From NCBI RefSeq assembly GCF_017355405.1, contig NZ_CP061177.1, positions 2,587,001 through 2,651,000 on the forward strand: a stretch of DNA of 64,000 nucleotides, given 5' to 3'. Positions within the stretch are counted from its first letter, which is position 1. Each line of letters starts with the position of its first letter. This DNA comes from Roseomonas haemaphysalidis (lineage in GTDB: Bacteria > Pseudomonadota > Alphaproteobacteria > Acetobacterales > Acetobacteraceae). Shown here piece by piece: positions 27,982 to 36,202 of this stretch. Position numbers and translations under genes: made by a program. A model generated the notes under the pieces. That model had not been told where the DNA came from and did no database searches. It worked only from the letters and a program-made list of their open reading frames with translations.

Positions 27982-29121
27982 TTAAACCAGGCGCCCGGCG
28001 GCGTGGGGAGCGATCCAGGCCAACGTGCCGGCGCAGAACGTGGCCACCGGGGCCCGCCGGGCGGCGTCCACCACCACCACATCCCCACGCATGCCCACAT
28101 CAAGGCTGCCGCGGTCGCGCAGCCCGGTCGCCTGCGCCGGGTTGCGGCTGATCAGGTCCCAGGCGGCGGGCAAGGCCATGGTGCCCCGGTCGGCCATCAC
28201 GAACGCCGCCTCCATCAGGGCCGGCCACACGTAGTCGGAAGCCAGCACCGTCACCAAGCCGCGTTCGGCGAGCGGCGCGGCGCTGGCCCAGCCCAGGTGG
28301 CTGCCGCCGCGCACGACGTTCGGCGCCCCCATCACCACCGCCTCGCCTTCCGCGCGGGCCACGCCGGCCACCTCCTCGGCCATGGGGAATTCACAGATCG
28401 CGGCGCCCAGGGCCCGGTAGGCTTGCCGGTCGGCCGGGGTCGCGTCGTCATGGCTCGCCATCGCGATGCCGGCGGTGCGGGCGGCGGCGGCCAGCTGCCG
28501 GCGGCCTTCCGGCACCTGGCCACGGCGTGCCATCGCGGCATCGGCCAGCGCGCGGAAGCGATCAATATCGATGCCGGCGCGCGCCGCATACTTCGCGGCC
28601 TGGGTGTCGTCAGACAGCTTGCGGGCAATACCCGGCGTGTGGTCGTTGAAGGCCAGCAGATGCACGCGGCCGGCCGCGATATCGGCTACAGCCTCGTCCA
28701 ACGCATCGAGATTGTCCGCCTCGAACCGCAGGTGCACGCGGAGGTCCGCGGCCAGGTGCGGGCGCGCCTCGGCCAGCCCCGCCAGCAGGCGCCGCCACGC
28801 CGGCAGCGAGCGGAGGCCCGGCTCCCAGGACAGGGTGACGCCCAGAAACGCGGTGGTGATGCCGGCCGCCAGGATCTGCGCCTCTGAGTCCCGGATGGCC
28901 AGTGTGGTGGGAAGGTCCACGCCCGGGCGCGGCTGCAACTGGCGCTCATGGGCATCGCCGTGGATGTCGATGATGCCGGGCAACACCAGCAGGCCGGTGG
29001 CATCGAACCGCGAGCCCTGCGCGCCGGCGGCGGCGACATGCCCGCTGGCCAGATGCAGCGCATCGTTCCGCAACGCGCCTTCGCGCAGCACGCGGCCACC
29101 GTCGATCGTCCAGTCAGTCAC
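27982..29121 (-). CDS. phnM: second PhnM-type amidohydrolase (RPnTP hydrolase family)
   Basis: 379 residues, amidohydrolase fold. Canonical PhnM hydrolyses ribose-1-methylphosphonate 5-triphosphate to the 5-phosphate and PPi in the C-P lyase pathway. Seen: LLVLPGIIDIHGDAHERQLQPRPG (metal ligands), AAGITTAFLGV, LAFNDHTPGIA, MASHDDAT, GAPNVVRGGSHLGW and LASDYVWPALMEAAF. It differs from the phnM at 34382 in the metal motif (HGDAHE here, HTDNLE there), so the two are old paralogues. GTG start overlaps the phnF stop (GTGA). Role could be redundancy or another triphosphate substrate. Confidence 0.88.
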   Translation of the reverse strand: MTDWTIDGGRVLREGALRNDALHLASGHVAAAGAQGSRFDATGLLVLPGIIDIHGDAHERQLQPRPGVDLPTTLAIRDSEAQILAAGITTAFLGVTLSWEPGLRSLPAWRRLLAGLAEARPHLAADLRVHLRFEADNLDALDEAVADIAAGRVHLLAFNDHTPGIARKLSDDTQAAKYAARAGIDIDRFRALADAAMARRGQVPEGRRQLAAAARTAGIAMASHDDATPADRQAYRALGAAICEFPMAEEVAGVARAEGEAVVMGAPNVVRGGSHLGWASAAPLAERGLVTVLASDYVWPALMEAAFVMADRGTMALPAAWDLISRNPAQATGLRDRGSLDVGMRGDVVVVDAARRAPVATFCAGTLAWIAPHAAGRLV

Positions 29122-29867
29122 GTCGTTTCTCCGCTTTCAATCAGGATCTGCACGCGGCCGGCGGCGTAGCAGGACAAGGTGAAGTCGATGGGCCTGCCGT
29201 CCGGGTCGCTGTTCAGGGCTTCCGCCACCATCACCGGGCGGGCCCTCGCCTGCTGCAGGATCTCCGCTTCCTGCGCCGTCGGCAGGCGTGCGGTCAGGCG
29301 GGTGGACACGCGGCGGTAGTCGGCCACCCCGCAGGCCGCCAGCCCCTGGGTGATCGAGCCGTGGCCCGCCAGCTCGGCCGGCAGGTTGGCGAAGCGCGGC
29401 AGCACGAAGTGGTGGAGGCCCAGCACCACAGGGCGGTCATCCGCCAACCCAAGCCGGTCCACGCGCAGCACCGGCTTGCCCGGGCGGATACGCAGGGCCT
29501 CGGCCACCGCGGCCTCGGCGGGCACCTCGGCGATCTGCAGGATGCGGCCAGCGGGCTCCCGGTTCTGGGCGCGGATCAGCTCCGAGAAGCGCGTGCGCGG
29601 CCCCACCGGGTAATCGACCACATCCTCGGCCACGAAGGAGCCGCGGCCCTGCTCGATGCGGATCAGGCCCCGCTGGCTCAGTGCTTCCAGCGCGCGGCGC
29701 ACCGTGTGGCGATTCACCCCGTGTTGCGCCGACAACTCGGCCTCGCTCGGCAGGCGGCCGCCGGGCGGGTGCGTGCCGGCCGTGATCCCCTGCTCCAGCG
29801 CCTGGGCGATCTGCCGCCACAGCGCGATGCCCTCGCCCCGTGCCAAGCGGTCGGCGGGCGGTGTCAT
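29118..29867 (-). CDS. phnF: GntR/HutC-family regulator of the phosphonate cluster
   Basis: 249 residues. N-terminal winged helix (LWRQIAQALEQGI, LPSEAELSAQHGVNRHTVRRALEALSQRGLI, GRGSFVA) and a C-terminal UTRA ligand domain (FSELIRAQNREPAGRI ... YRRVSTRLTARLPTAQEAEIL ... RPVMVAEALN). Encoded divergently from phnG and coupled to the second phnM, which is the PhnF layout. ATG 29867 is chosen so that the palindrome GTCTAGAC stays in the intergenic region; an in-frame ATG at 29948 would put it inside the gene. Probably represses the phn operon and itself. Confidence 0.88.
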   Translation of the reverse strand: MTPPADRLARGEGIALWRQIAQALEQGITAGTHPPGGRLPSEAELSAQHGVNRHTVRRALEALSQRGLIRIEQGRGSFVAEDVVDYPVGPRTRFSELIRAQNREPAGRILQIAEVPAEAAVAEALRIRPGKPVLRVDRLGLADDRPVVLGLHHFVLPRFANLPAELAGHGSITQGLAACGVADYRRVSTRLTARLPTAQEAEILQQARARPVMVAEALNSDPDGRPIDFTLSCYAAGRVQILIESGETT

Positions 29868-29938
29868 GAAAGCTTCAACCCGTTCGCTCCCGGCGGCTGC
29901 CACATTCGGCTTGACGATAGCCCGGCGGATATCTACTC

Positions 29939-29946
29939 GTCTAGAC
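29939..29946. promoter_or_regulatory. HutC-type operator in the phnF-phnG intergenic region
   Basis: GTCTAGAC is a perfect palindrome matching the GTMTAKAC core reported for HutC-subfamily GntR regulators. It lies 26 bp before the phnG start and 72 bp before phnF. A TTGACG at 29911-29916 could be the -35 of the phnG promoter, placing the operator over its -10 region, but no good -10 is visible. Confidence 0.65.
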
Positions 29947-29971
29947 ATCTCAACGGGCCAAGGAAATGATC

Positions 29972-30418
29972 GTGTCTCCCGACATCGAAGCCCGCCGCCG
30001 CTGGATGGGCCTGCTGGCCCGCGCCGGCCACGACGCCATCGAGGCGCAGCTATCCGCCGCGCCGCCCCTGCCCCCGCATGCCCGCCTGCGCGGGCCGGAA
30101 ACCGGGCTGGTGATGCTGCGCGGCCGCGCCGGCGGCGATGGCGCGGCGTTCAACCTGTCTGAAATGACCGTCACCCGCTGCGCCGTCTCGCTCGCCGATG
30201 GCGCGGTCGGGCATGCCTATGTCGCGGGCCGCGACCAACGGCAGGCGGAGCTGGCCGCCGTGCTGGACGCCGCCTTGCAGGACCCCGCCCGCCGCCCCGC
30301 CCTGATGGCGGCGGTGATCGAGCCGCTGGCGGCCGCCGAGGCGGAGGCGCGCGCCGCGCAGTCCCGCAAGGCCGCCGCCACTCGCGTGCAATTCTTCACT
30401 ATGGCGACCATGCGATGA
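29972..30418 (+). CDS. phnG: C-P lyase core subunit PhnG
   Basis: 148 residues. Small subunit of the PhnGHIJ core that forms 5-phosphoribosyl-1-phosphonate from alkylphosphonates. IEARRRWMGLLARA at the start and GEMTVTRCAV-like NLSEMTVTRCAVSL plus GHAYVAGRDQRQAELAAVLDA are family marks. GTG 29972 sits 7 nt after AAGGA, better than the ATG at 29966, which is only one nucleotide from the site. First gene of a tightly overlapping operon; its stop overlaps phnH in ATGA. Confidence 0.93.
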   Translation: MSPDIEARRRWMGLLARAGHDAIEAQLSAAPPLPPHARLRGPETGLVMLRGRAGGDGAAFNLSEMTVTRCAVSLADGAVGHAYVAGRDQRQAELAAVLDAALQDPARRPALMAAVIEPLAAAEAEARAAQSRKAAATRVQFFTMATMR

Positions 30419-30981
30419 TCACGCCCGCTTTTGCCGACCCCGTGCGCGACTCGCAGCACTGCTTCCGCGCTGTGCTGGAGGCGATGAGCCGGCCGGGACG
30501 CGTTCAGCGCCTGCCGCAGGGCCTTGTCCCCCCGCCGGGTCTGGATGCCGCGACGGCCGCCGTGCTGCTGACGCTGTCGGACGCGGAAACCCCCCTGTGG
30601 CACGACGCGGGCGATGCCGCAGATGCCTGGCTGCGGTTTCATTGCGGCAGCCCGTCCTCCAACTTGGCCGACGCCGCCTTCGTGCTGGCCACCACGGCCA
30701 TGCCGGCGCTGGCCGGAATGAATGCCGGCAGCGACGAGGAGCCGGAAAGCGGCACCACGCTGATCCTTCAGGTCGCGTCCCTGGAGGGCGGTGCGGGCTG
30801 GCGCCTGTCCGGGCCCGGTATTGAGCGGCATCACCACCTGTCGGTCGGCGGGCTGCCAGCGAATTTCATCGGGGACTGGCAGGCCCAGCGTGGATTGTTT
30901 CCGCGCGGCGTGGATGTGCTGCTGTGCGCGGGCCAAGACCTGGCCGCCCTGCCCCGCACGACCATGATCGAGGAGGGCTGA
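30415..30981 (+). CDS. phnH: C-P lyase core subunit PhnH
   Basis: 188 residues, normal for PhnH, a PLP-transferase-like fold without the cofactor that dimerises inside the PhnGHIJ complex. PVRDSQHCFRAVLEAMSRPGR at the N-terminus, ALLT-type LLTLSDAETPLW, and the C-terminal FPRGVDVLLCAG are characteristic. ATG overlaps the phnG stop; an AGGAGGG near the end serves phnI. Confidence 0.94.
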   Translation: MITPAFADPVRDSQHCFRAVLEAMSRPGRVQRLPQGLVPPPGLDAATAAVLLTLSDAETPLWHDAGDAADAWLRFHCGSPSSNLADAAFVLATTAMPALAGMNAGSDEEPESGTTLILQVASLEGGAGWRLSGPGIERHHHLSVGGLPANFIGDWQAQRGLFPRGVDVLLCAGQDLAALPRTTMIEEG

Positions 30982-30983
30982 GC

Positions 30984-32066
30984 ATGGCCTATGTCGCCGT
31001 CAAAGGGGGCGAGCGTGCCATCGGCAATGCCCATGCGTGGCTGGCGGAAACCCGCCGGGGCGATGCGGCGGTGCCGGAGCTGACGGTCGAGCAGATCGAG
31101 CAGCAGATGGGGCTGGCGGTGGACCGCGTGATGGCCGAGGGATCGTGCCACGACCGCGGCCTCGCCGCGCTGGCCATTAAGCAGTCCAAGGGCGACCTGA
31201 TCGAGGCCGCCTTTCTGCTGCGGGCCTATCGCACCACCCTGCCCCGCTTCGGCTATGCCGCGCCACTGGACACCGGCGCCATGCGCCTGCGCCGCCGCGT
31301 TTCGGCCACCTACAAGGACCTGCCGGGCGGGCAGGTGCTGGGCCCGACCTTCGACTACACGCACCGGCTGCTGGACTTCTCCCTGGCTGCCGCCGGCCTG
31401 CCGCCCGAGCCGGCGCCGGAAGCCGAGGCGCCGCTGGCCGATGCGCCCTTCGTCACGGAGCTGCTGGCCCGCGAGGGCCTGATGCGACGCGACGTTCCCT
31501 CGGACGCCGAGCCCGCGGACCTGACGCGCCAGCCCCTGGCCTTTCCCACCAGCCGCGCCACGCGGTTGCAAAACTTGGCGCGGGGTGATGAAGGCTTTCT
31601 GCTCGGCCTCGGCTATTCCACGCAGCGGGGCTACGGCAACAGCCACCCCTTCGTGGGCGAGATCCGCCAAGGCAGCGTGACCGTGTGCCTGACCCCGCCG
31701 GAACTGGGCTTCGAGATCGAGATCGGCGAGATCGAGGTCACGGAATGCCAGATGGTGAACCAGTTCCACGGCAGCCGCACCGAGCCGCCGCAGTTCACCC
31801 GCGGCTACGGTCTGGTGCTGGGCCATGGCGAGCGCCGCGCCATGTCCATGGCGCTGGTGGACCGCGCCCTGATGGCAGGCGAGCTGGGCGAGGACCGCAC
31901 GGCCCCCGCGCAGGACGAGGAATTCGTGCTGCTGCACAGCGACAATGTCGAGGCGACCGGCTTCGTGGAACACCTGAAGCTGCCGCACTACGTCGATTTC
32001 CAGAGCGAGCTGGAGGTGGTGCGCCGCATGCGCGCTTCCGTCGAGCCGGAGCAGGCCGAGCCATGA
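30984..32066 (+). CDS. phnI: C-P lyase core subunit PhnI
   Basis: 360 residues. Core subunit; with PhnG, H and L it makes ribose-1-methylphosphonate 5-triphosphate from ATP and phosphonate. MAYVAVKGGERAIGNAHAWL, QIEQQMGLAVDRVMAEGSCHD, AAFLLRAYRTTLPRFGYA, GLGYSTQRGYGNSHPFVGEIR and LPHYVDFQSELE are PhnI landmarks. GAGGAGGG lies upstream of the ATG; three-base gap from phnH and ATGA overlap with phnJ. Confidence 0.96.
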   Translation: MAYVAVKGGERAIGNAHAWLAETRRGDAAVPELTVEQIEQQMGLAVDRVMAEGSCHDRGLAALAIKQSKGDLIEAAFLLRAYRTTLPRFGYAAPLDTGAMRLRRRVSATYKDLPGGQVLGPTFDYTHRLLDFSLAAAGLPPEPAPEAEAPLADAPFVTELLAREGLMRRDVPSDAEPADLTRQPLAFPTSRATRLQNLARGDEGFLLGLGYSTQRGYGNSHPFVGEIRQGSVTVCLTPPELGFEIEIGEIEVTECQMVNQFHGSRTEPPQFTRGYGLVLGHGERRAMSMALVDRALMAGELGEDRTAPAQDEEFVLLHSDNVEATGFVEHLKLPHYVDFQSELEVVRRMRASVEPEQAEP

Positions 32067-32920
32067 ACCGCGATGCCGCCTACAACTTTGCCTACCTGGA
32101 CGAGAACACCAAGCGGATGATCCGCCGCGCGCTGCTGAAGGCGGTGGCCATCCCCGGCCATCAGGTGCCCTTCGGCGCGCGGGAAATGCCGCTGCCCTAT
32201 GGCTGGGGCACCGGCGGCATCCAGGTCACCGCCGCCGTGCTGGGCGAGGCCGACGTGCTGAAGGTGATCGACCAGGGCGCGGACGATACCACCAACGCCG
32301 TCTCCATCCGTCGCTTCTTCAACCGCGTCGCCGGGGTCGAGACGACCACGCACACGGACGAGGCGACGGTCATCCAGACCCGGCACCGCATTCCCGAGGC
32401 CGTGCTGACCGAGAAGCAGATCCTGGTCTACCAAGTTCCGATGCCCGAGCCGCTGTTCCGCCTGGAGCCGCGCCTGGCCGAGACGAAGCGCATGCACGCC
32501 CTGGCCGATTACGGCTTGATGCATGTGAAGCTGTACGAGGACATCGCCAAGCACGGGCACATCGCCACGTCCTACAGCTACCCGGTGATGGTGGACGAGC
32601 GCTACCTGATGTCGCCTTCGCCCATCCCGGCCTTCGACAACCCGAAGATGCACCGCATGGCCGCCCTGCAGCTGTTCGGCGCCGGGCGCGAGAAGCGCAT
32701 CTACGCCGTGCCGCCCTACACGGAGGTCCGGAGCCTGGACTTCGACGACCATCCCTTCCGCCCGCATCGGGCCGATGCCGCATGCGAGCTGTGCCGTTCC
32801 CGCAGCAGCTACCTCGACGAGGTGGTGACCGACGATCGCGGCGGCCGCATGTTTGTCTGCTCCGATACCGATTACTGCGAAACCCGGCAGGCCGAGAACG
32901 CCAAGGGAGAAGCGGCATGA
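32063..32920 (+). CDS. phnJ: C-P lyase radical-SAM subunit PhnJ
   Basis: 285 residues. Radical SAM enzyme that cleaves the C-P bond of ribose-1-methylphosphonate 5-phosphate to give the 1,2-cyclic phosphate. The four cysteines in CELC ... FVCSDTDYC follow the PhnJ spacing CX2CX21CX5C exactly. N-terminus YNFAYLDENTKRMIRRALLKAVAIPGHQVPF; middle GWGTGGIQVTAAVLG. Slightly longer than needed only by a short AENAKGEAA tail. ATGA overlaps at both ends. Confidence 0.97.
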   Translation: MNRDAAYNFAYLDENTKRMIRRALLKAVAIPGHQVPFGAREMPLPYGWGTGGIQVTAAVLGEADVLKVIDQGADDTTNAVSIRRFFNRVAGVETTTHTDEATVIQTRHRIPEAVLTEKQILVYQVPMPEPLFRLEPRLAETKRMHALADYGLMHVKLYEDIAKHGHIATSYSYPVMVDERYLMSPSPIPAFDNPKMHRMAALQLFGAGREKRIYAVPPYTEVRSLDFDDHPFRPHRADAACELCRSRSSYLDEVVTDDRGGRMFVCSDTDYCETRQAENAKGEAA

Positions 32921-33690
32921 GCGCGCCCCTGCTGGAGGCCGCCGGCCTCCGTCTGTCGTTCGGCGCCGTCAAGGCACTGGACGACGTGGCGCTGGACATC
33001 CACCCCGGCGAGGTGGTCGCCATCGTCGGCGAATCCGGCTCCGGCAAGTCCACGCTGCTGCGCGTGCTGGCCGGGCAGATGCGCCCCGACGCCGGGCAGG
33101 TCACCTACCGTGCGCCGGACGGCACCGCCCATCCCGTGCACGACATGGGCGAGGCCGCGCTGCGCCGCCTGATGCGGACCGACTGGGGCTTCGTGCACCA
33201 GCATGCCCGCGATGGCTTGCGTATGGGCGTTTCCGCCGGCGGCAATGTGGGCGAGCGGCTGATGGCCGTGGGCGCGCGCCATTACGGCAACATCCGCGAC
33301 GAGGCGGCGGAATGGCTGCAGCGCGTGGAGATCGACCCCGCGCGCATCGACCACCTGCCCCGCACCTTTTCCGGCGGCATGCAGCAGCGGCTGCAGATCG
33401 CGCGCACCTTGGTGACGCGCCCGCGCTTGGTGTTCATGGATGAGCCGACCGGCGGCCTTGACGTATCTGTCCAGGCGCGGCTGCTGGACCTGATCCGCGC
33501 GCTGGTGGCCGACCTCGGCATCGCCGTGCTCCTGGTGACGCACGACATCGCCGCCGCCCGCCTGCTGGCCCATCGCATCCTGGTGATGCGCCATGGCCAG
33601 GTGGTGGAGCATGGGCTGACCGACCGGGTGCTGGACGACCCGCAGCATCCCTATACGCAACTCCTCGTCGCATCGGTGCTGGCGGCATGA
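32917..33690 (+). CDS. phnK: C-P lyase ABC-type ATPase PhnK
   Basis: 257 residues. ABC ATPase that docks on the PhnGHIJ core and is needed for C-P cleavage in vivo, not a transporter. Walker A GESGSGKST, signature FSGGMQQRLQIAR, Walker B LVFMDEPTGGLD, His switch LLVTHD. WGFVHQHARDGLRMGVSAGGN is typical of PhnK. ATG overlaps the phnJ stop. Confidence 0.95.
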   Translation: MSAPLLEAAGLRLSFGAVKALDDVALDIHPGEVVAIVGESGSGKSTLLRVLAGQMRPDAGQVTYRAPDGTAHPVHDMGEAALRRLMRTDWGFVHQHARDGLRMGVSAGGNVGERLMAVGARHYGNIRDEAAEWLQRVEIDPARIDHLPRTFSGGMQQRLQIARTLVTRPRLVFMDEPTGGLDVSVQARLLDLIRALVADLGIAVLLVTHDIAAARLLAHRILVMRHGQVVEHGLTDRVLDDPQHPYTQLLVASVLAA

Positions 33691-34385
33691 CCCAGGCTCT
33701 CTGGACCACCGACCTCGGCAAAAGCTTTCGTCTGCATCTGCAGGGCGGGGTCCGCATTCCCGTCTTGGAGCACGTGGACTTCGCCGTCGCGCCGGGTGAA
33801 TGCGTGGCGCTCGCCGGCCCCTCGGGCGCTGGCAAATCCACCCTGATGCGGTGCCTTTACGGCAACTACGGCGCCGAGCACGGCCGCATCCACCTGCGCC
33901 ATGACGGCCGCGCGGTGGAATTGACCGCCGCCGACGCCCGGGAAATGCGCGAGATCCGCCGCAGCACGCTCGGCTACGTGTCGCAGTTCCTGCGCGTCAT
34001 TCCACGCATCGGCGCCCTGGACATCGTGGCCGAGCCGCTGATCGCCCGTGGCGCCGCGCCGGACGCCGCCCGCGCCCGGGCGGAGGAGCTGCTGCTGCGC
34101 CTCAACCTGCCGGCCCGGCTGCACCACCTGCCGCCCGCGACCTTTTCGGGCGGCGAGCAGCAGCGGGTGAACCTTGCCCGTGGCTTCGCCCCCGGCTACC
34201 CCGTGCTGCTGCTGGACGAGCCGACCGCGAGCCTGGATGCCGCCAACCGCGAGGTGGTGATCGGGCTGATCGGCGAGGCCAAGGCCGCCGGCACCGCCAT
34301 CATCGGCATCTTCCACGACGCGGAAGTCCGCGACCGGGTAGCCGACCGCCTTTTCGAAGTTTTGCCGATCCAGGACGCCGCATGA
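33687..34385 (+). CDS. phnL: C-P lyase ABC-type ATPase PhnL
   Basis: 232 residues. Second non-transport ABC protein of the pathway. Walker A GPSGAGKST, signature FSGGEQQRVNLARG, Walker B VLLLDEPTASLD, and IGIFHD in the switch position. LGYVSQFLRVIPRIGALDIVAEPL is a PhnL mark. ATGA overlaps with phnK and phnM. Confidence 0.95.
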   Translation: MTQALWTTDLGKSFRLHLQGGVRIPVLEHVDFAVAPGECVALAGPSGAGKSTLMRCLYGNYGAEHGRIHLRHDGRAVELTAADAREMREIRRSTLGYVSQFLRVIPRIGALDIVAEPLIARGAAPDAARARAEELLLRLNLPARLHHLPPATFSGGEQQRVNLARGFAPGYPVLLLDEPTASLDAANREVVIGLIGEAKAAGTAIIGIFHDAEVRDRVADRLFEVLPIQDAA

Positions 34386-35518
34386 CCGCCGAGACCATCC
34401 TTTCCAACGCCCTTCTCGTCCTGCCGGACAGCGTCCAGCCCGGCACGCTGGTGCTGCGCGGCGGCATGATCGCGGAGATCCAGCCCGGGCGCAGCAGCGT
34501 GCCCGGCGCCATCGACCTGGATGGCGACCACCTGATCCCCGGCGTGATCGACGTGCACACGGACAACCTGGAGCGCCAGGTGCAGCCCCGCGCCTCCGCC
34601 CGCTGGCCGTCCCGCTCCGCCTTTCTGTCGCACGATTCGCAAACGGCGGCAGCGGGCGTGACCACGGTGCTGGACGCGCTGTGCCTGGGTGACCTGGGCT
34701 TCGACGCCGAGCGGACGGAAACCTTCCTGAATGGTGTCCGGGATCTCGACGCGCTGTCCGCCACGGGGCTGCTGAAAAGCGAGCACTTCCTGCACCTGCG
34801 CTGCGAGCTGCCGGCCGCCGACCTCATGCCGCTGCTGGAAACCGCTGCCGACCACCCGGCGGTGCGCATGGTCAGCCTGATGGACCATTCCCCCGGCGTC
34901 GGCCAGTACGCGGATATCGAGCGCTACCGCGCCATGCGGGCCCGCGCCATGCCGCTGGCCGAGGTGGAAAAGCGCATCGACAAGCTGCTGTCGCAGCGCG
35001 AGCGGCTGCGCGGCCCGCAGCGCCGCGCCTTGCTGGAGCGCATCGCTTATCGCGACCTGCCGCTCGCGAGCCACGACGATTGGCGTGAGGACGAGATTGC
35101 CGAGAACGCCGCCGACGGCATCATGATCTCGGAGTTCCCGGTTTCCATGCTGGCGGCGGAAGCGGCGCGCCGGCACGGCATGCAGGTGATCGCCGGCGCG
35201 CCCAACCTGGTGCGCGGCGGCAGCCATTCGGGCAACGTGGCGGCTGTGGATCTGGTTCGCGCCGGGCTGGTCGATGTCTTCGCCTCCGACTACGTGCCGC
35301 CCGCGATGATCGAGGCCGTGTGGCGTGCGGCGGCGGAAACCGAAATCTCTTTGCCCGCCGCCGTCGCCACCATCACCGACGCCCCGGCGCGGATGCTGAA
35401 GATGGCCGATCGCGGCCGCATCGAGACCGGGCTGCGCGCCGACCTCGTGCGTGTGCGGCCGCTCGGCACCATGCCGGTGGTTCGCAGCGTGTGGCGTGCC
35501 GGGGAGCGCGTCGCGTGA
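34382..35518 (+). CDS. phnM: ribose-1-methylphosphonate 5-triphosphate diphosphatase PhnM
   Basis: 378 residues, canonical PhnM with VIDVHTDNLERQVQPR, AAGVTTVLDALCLGD, SLMDHSPGVGQY, LASHDD, GAPNLVRGGSHSGNV and ASDYVPPAMIEAVW. Releases pyrophosphate and leaves the PhnJ substrate. ATG overlaps phnL; stop overlaps the next start. Position inside the operon makes this the main pathway enzyme, with the 27982 gene as an extra copy. Confidence 0.96.
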   Translation: MTAETILSNALLVLPDSVQPGTLVLRGGMIAEIQPGRSSVPGAIDLDGDHLIPGVIDVHTDNLERQVQPRASARWPSRSAFLSHDSQTAAAGVTTVLDALCLGDLGFDAERTETFLNGVRDLDALSATGLLKSEHFLHLRCELPAADLMPLLETAADHPAVRMVSLMDHSPGVGQYADIERYRAMRARAMPLAEVEKRIDKLLSQRERLRGPQRRALLERIAYRDLPLASHDDWREDEIAENAADGIMISEFPVSMLAAEAARRHGMQVIAGAPNLVRGGSHSGNVAAVDLVRAGLVDVFASDYVPPAMIEAVWRAAAETEISLPAAVATITDAPARMLKMADRGRIETGLRADLVRVRPLGTMPVVRSVWRAGERVA

Positions 35519-36192
35519 GCATGCGACTCGCGCTGTATTTCGCGCCCGAGGTATCGGACCCGCTGCATGCGGCAGCGTCCCGCTGGCTGGGGCGCGATGC
35601 CGAGACGGGGGCCACCATTCCACAGGCCCCCGTGCCGGGCGTGGACATCGCGGCCATCACGGCGGAAGCGGCGAACTACGGCTTCCACGCCACGTTGAAG
35701 CCGCCCTTCCGCCTGTCCGGCTCCTACGCCGCCGCGCGCGCCGCGGCGGCGGATCTGGCCGGGCGCACCGCGCCCTTCGCGATGCCGCCGCTGCGGGTCA
35801 CCGACCTGCGCGGCTTTCTGGCGTTGACGGAAAGCGAGCCCTGCCCCGCCTTGCAGGCCTTCGCCGACAACTGCGTCACGGCGCTGGAGCCGCACCGCGC
35901 CGCGCCGACGGAAGCCGAGATCGCCCGCCGCAACCCGGACCGCATGACGCCGCGCCAGCGCGAGCATCTGGCGGCCTGGGGCTACCCTTATGTCTTCGAC
36001 GAATGGTTCTTCCACATGACCTTGTCACGCAAACTGGACGAGGTGGAGAAGGCCCGCGTGCTGCCGGCGGTGCAGAATGCGGTGGGTGCTGCCGCGGCGA
36101 TGCCGCGGGTGGTGCGGGAGCTGTGCTTGTTCACCCAGGCGGCGCCGGGGGCGCCTTTCCTGATCGCCGAGCGCCTGCCGCTCGGCGGCTGA
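35515..36192 (+). CDS. DUF1045 2H-phosphoesterase family protein of the C-P lyase operon
   Basis: 225 residues. Two H-x-T motifs, FHATLKPPF (~50-58) and FHMTLSRKL (~166-174), mark the 2H phosphoesterase superfamily, whose members open cyclic phosphates or RNA 2'-5' links. MRLALYFAPEVSDPLHAAASRWLGRD matches DUF1045, a family found in phosphonate operons of alphaproteobacteria. GTG 35515 is favoured by GGGGAG at 8 nt and GTGA overlap with phnM; ATG 35521 is the alternative. No phnP is seen here, so this protein may hydrolyse the cyclic ribose phosphate made by PhnJ; that is a hypothesis. Confidence 0.85.
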   Translation: MSMRLALYFAPEVSDPLHAAASRWLGRDAETGATIPQAPVPGVDIAAITAEAANYGFHATLKPPFRLSGSYAAARAAAADLAGRTAPFAMPPLRVTDLRGFLALTESEPCPALQAFADNCVTALEPHRAAPTEAEIARRNPDRMTPRQREHLAAWGYPYVFDEWFFHMTLSRKLDEVEKARVLPAVQNAVGAAAAMPRVVRELCLFTQAAPGAPFLIAERLPLGG

Positions 36193-36202
36193 CGGGCGCT
36201 CC

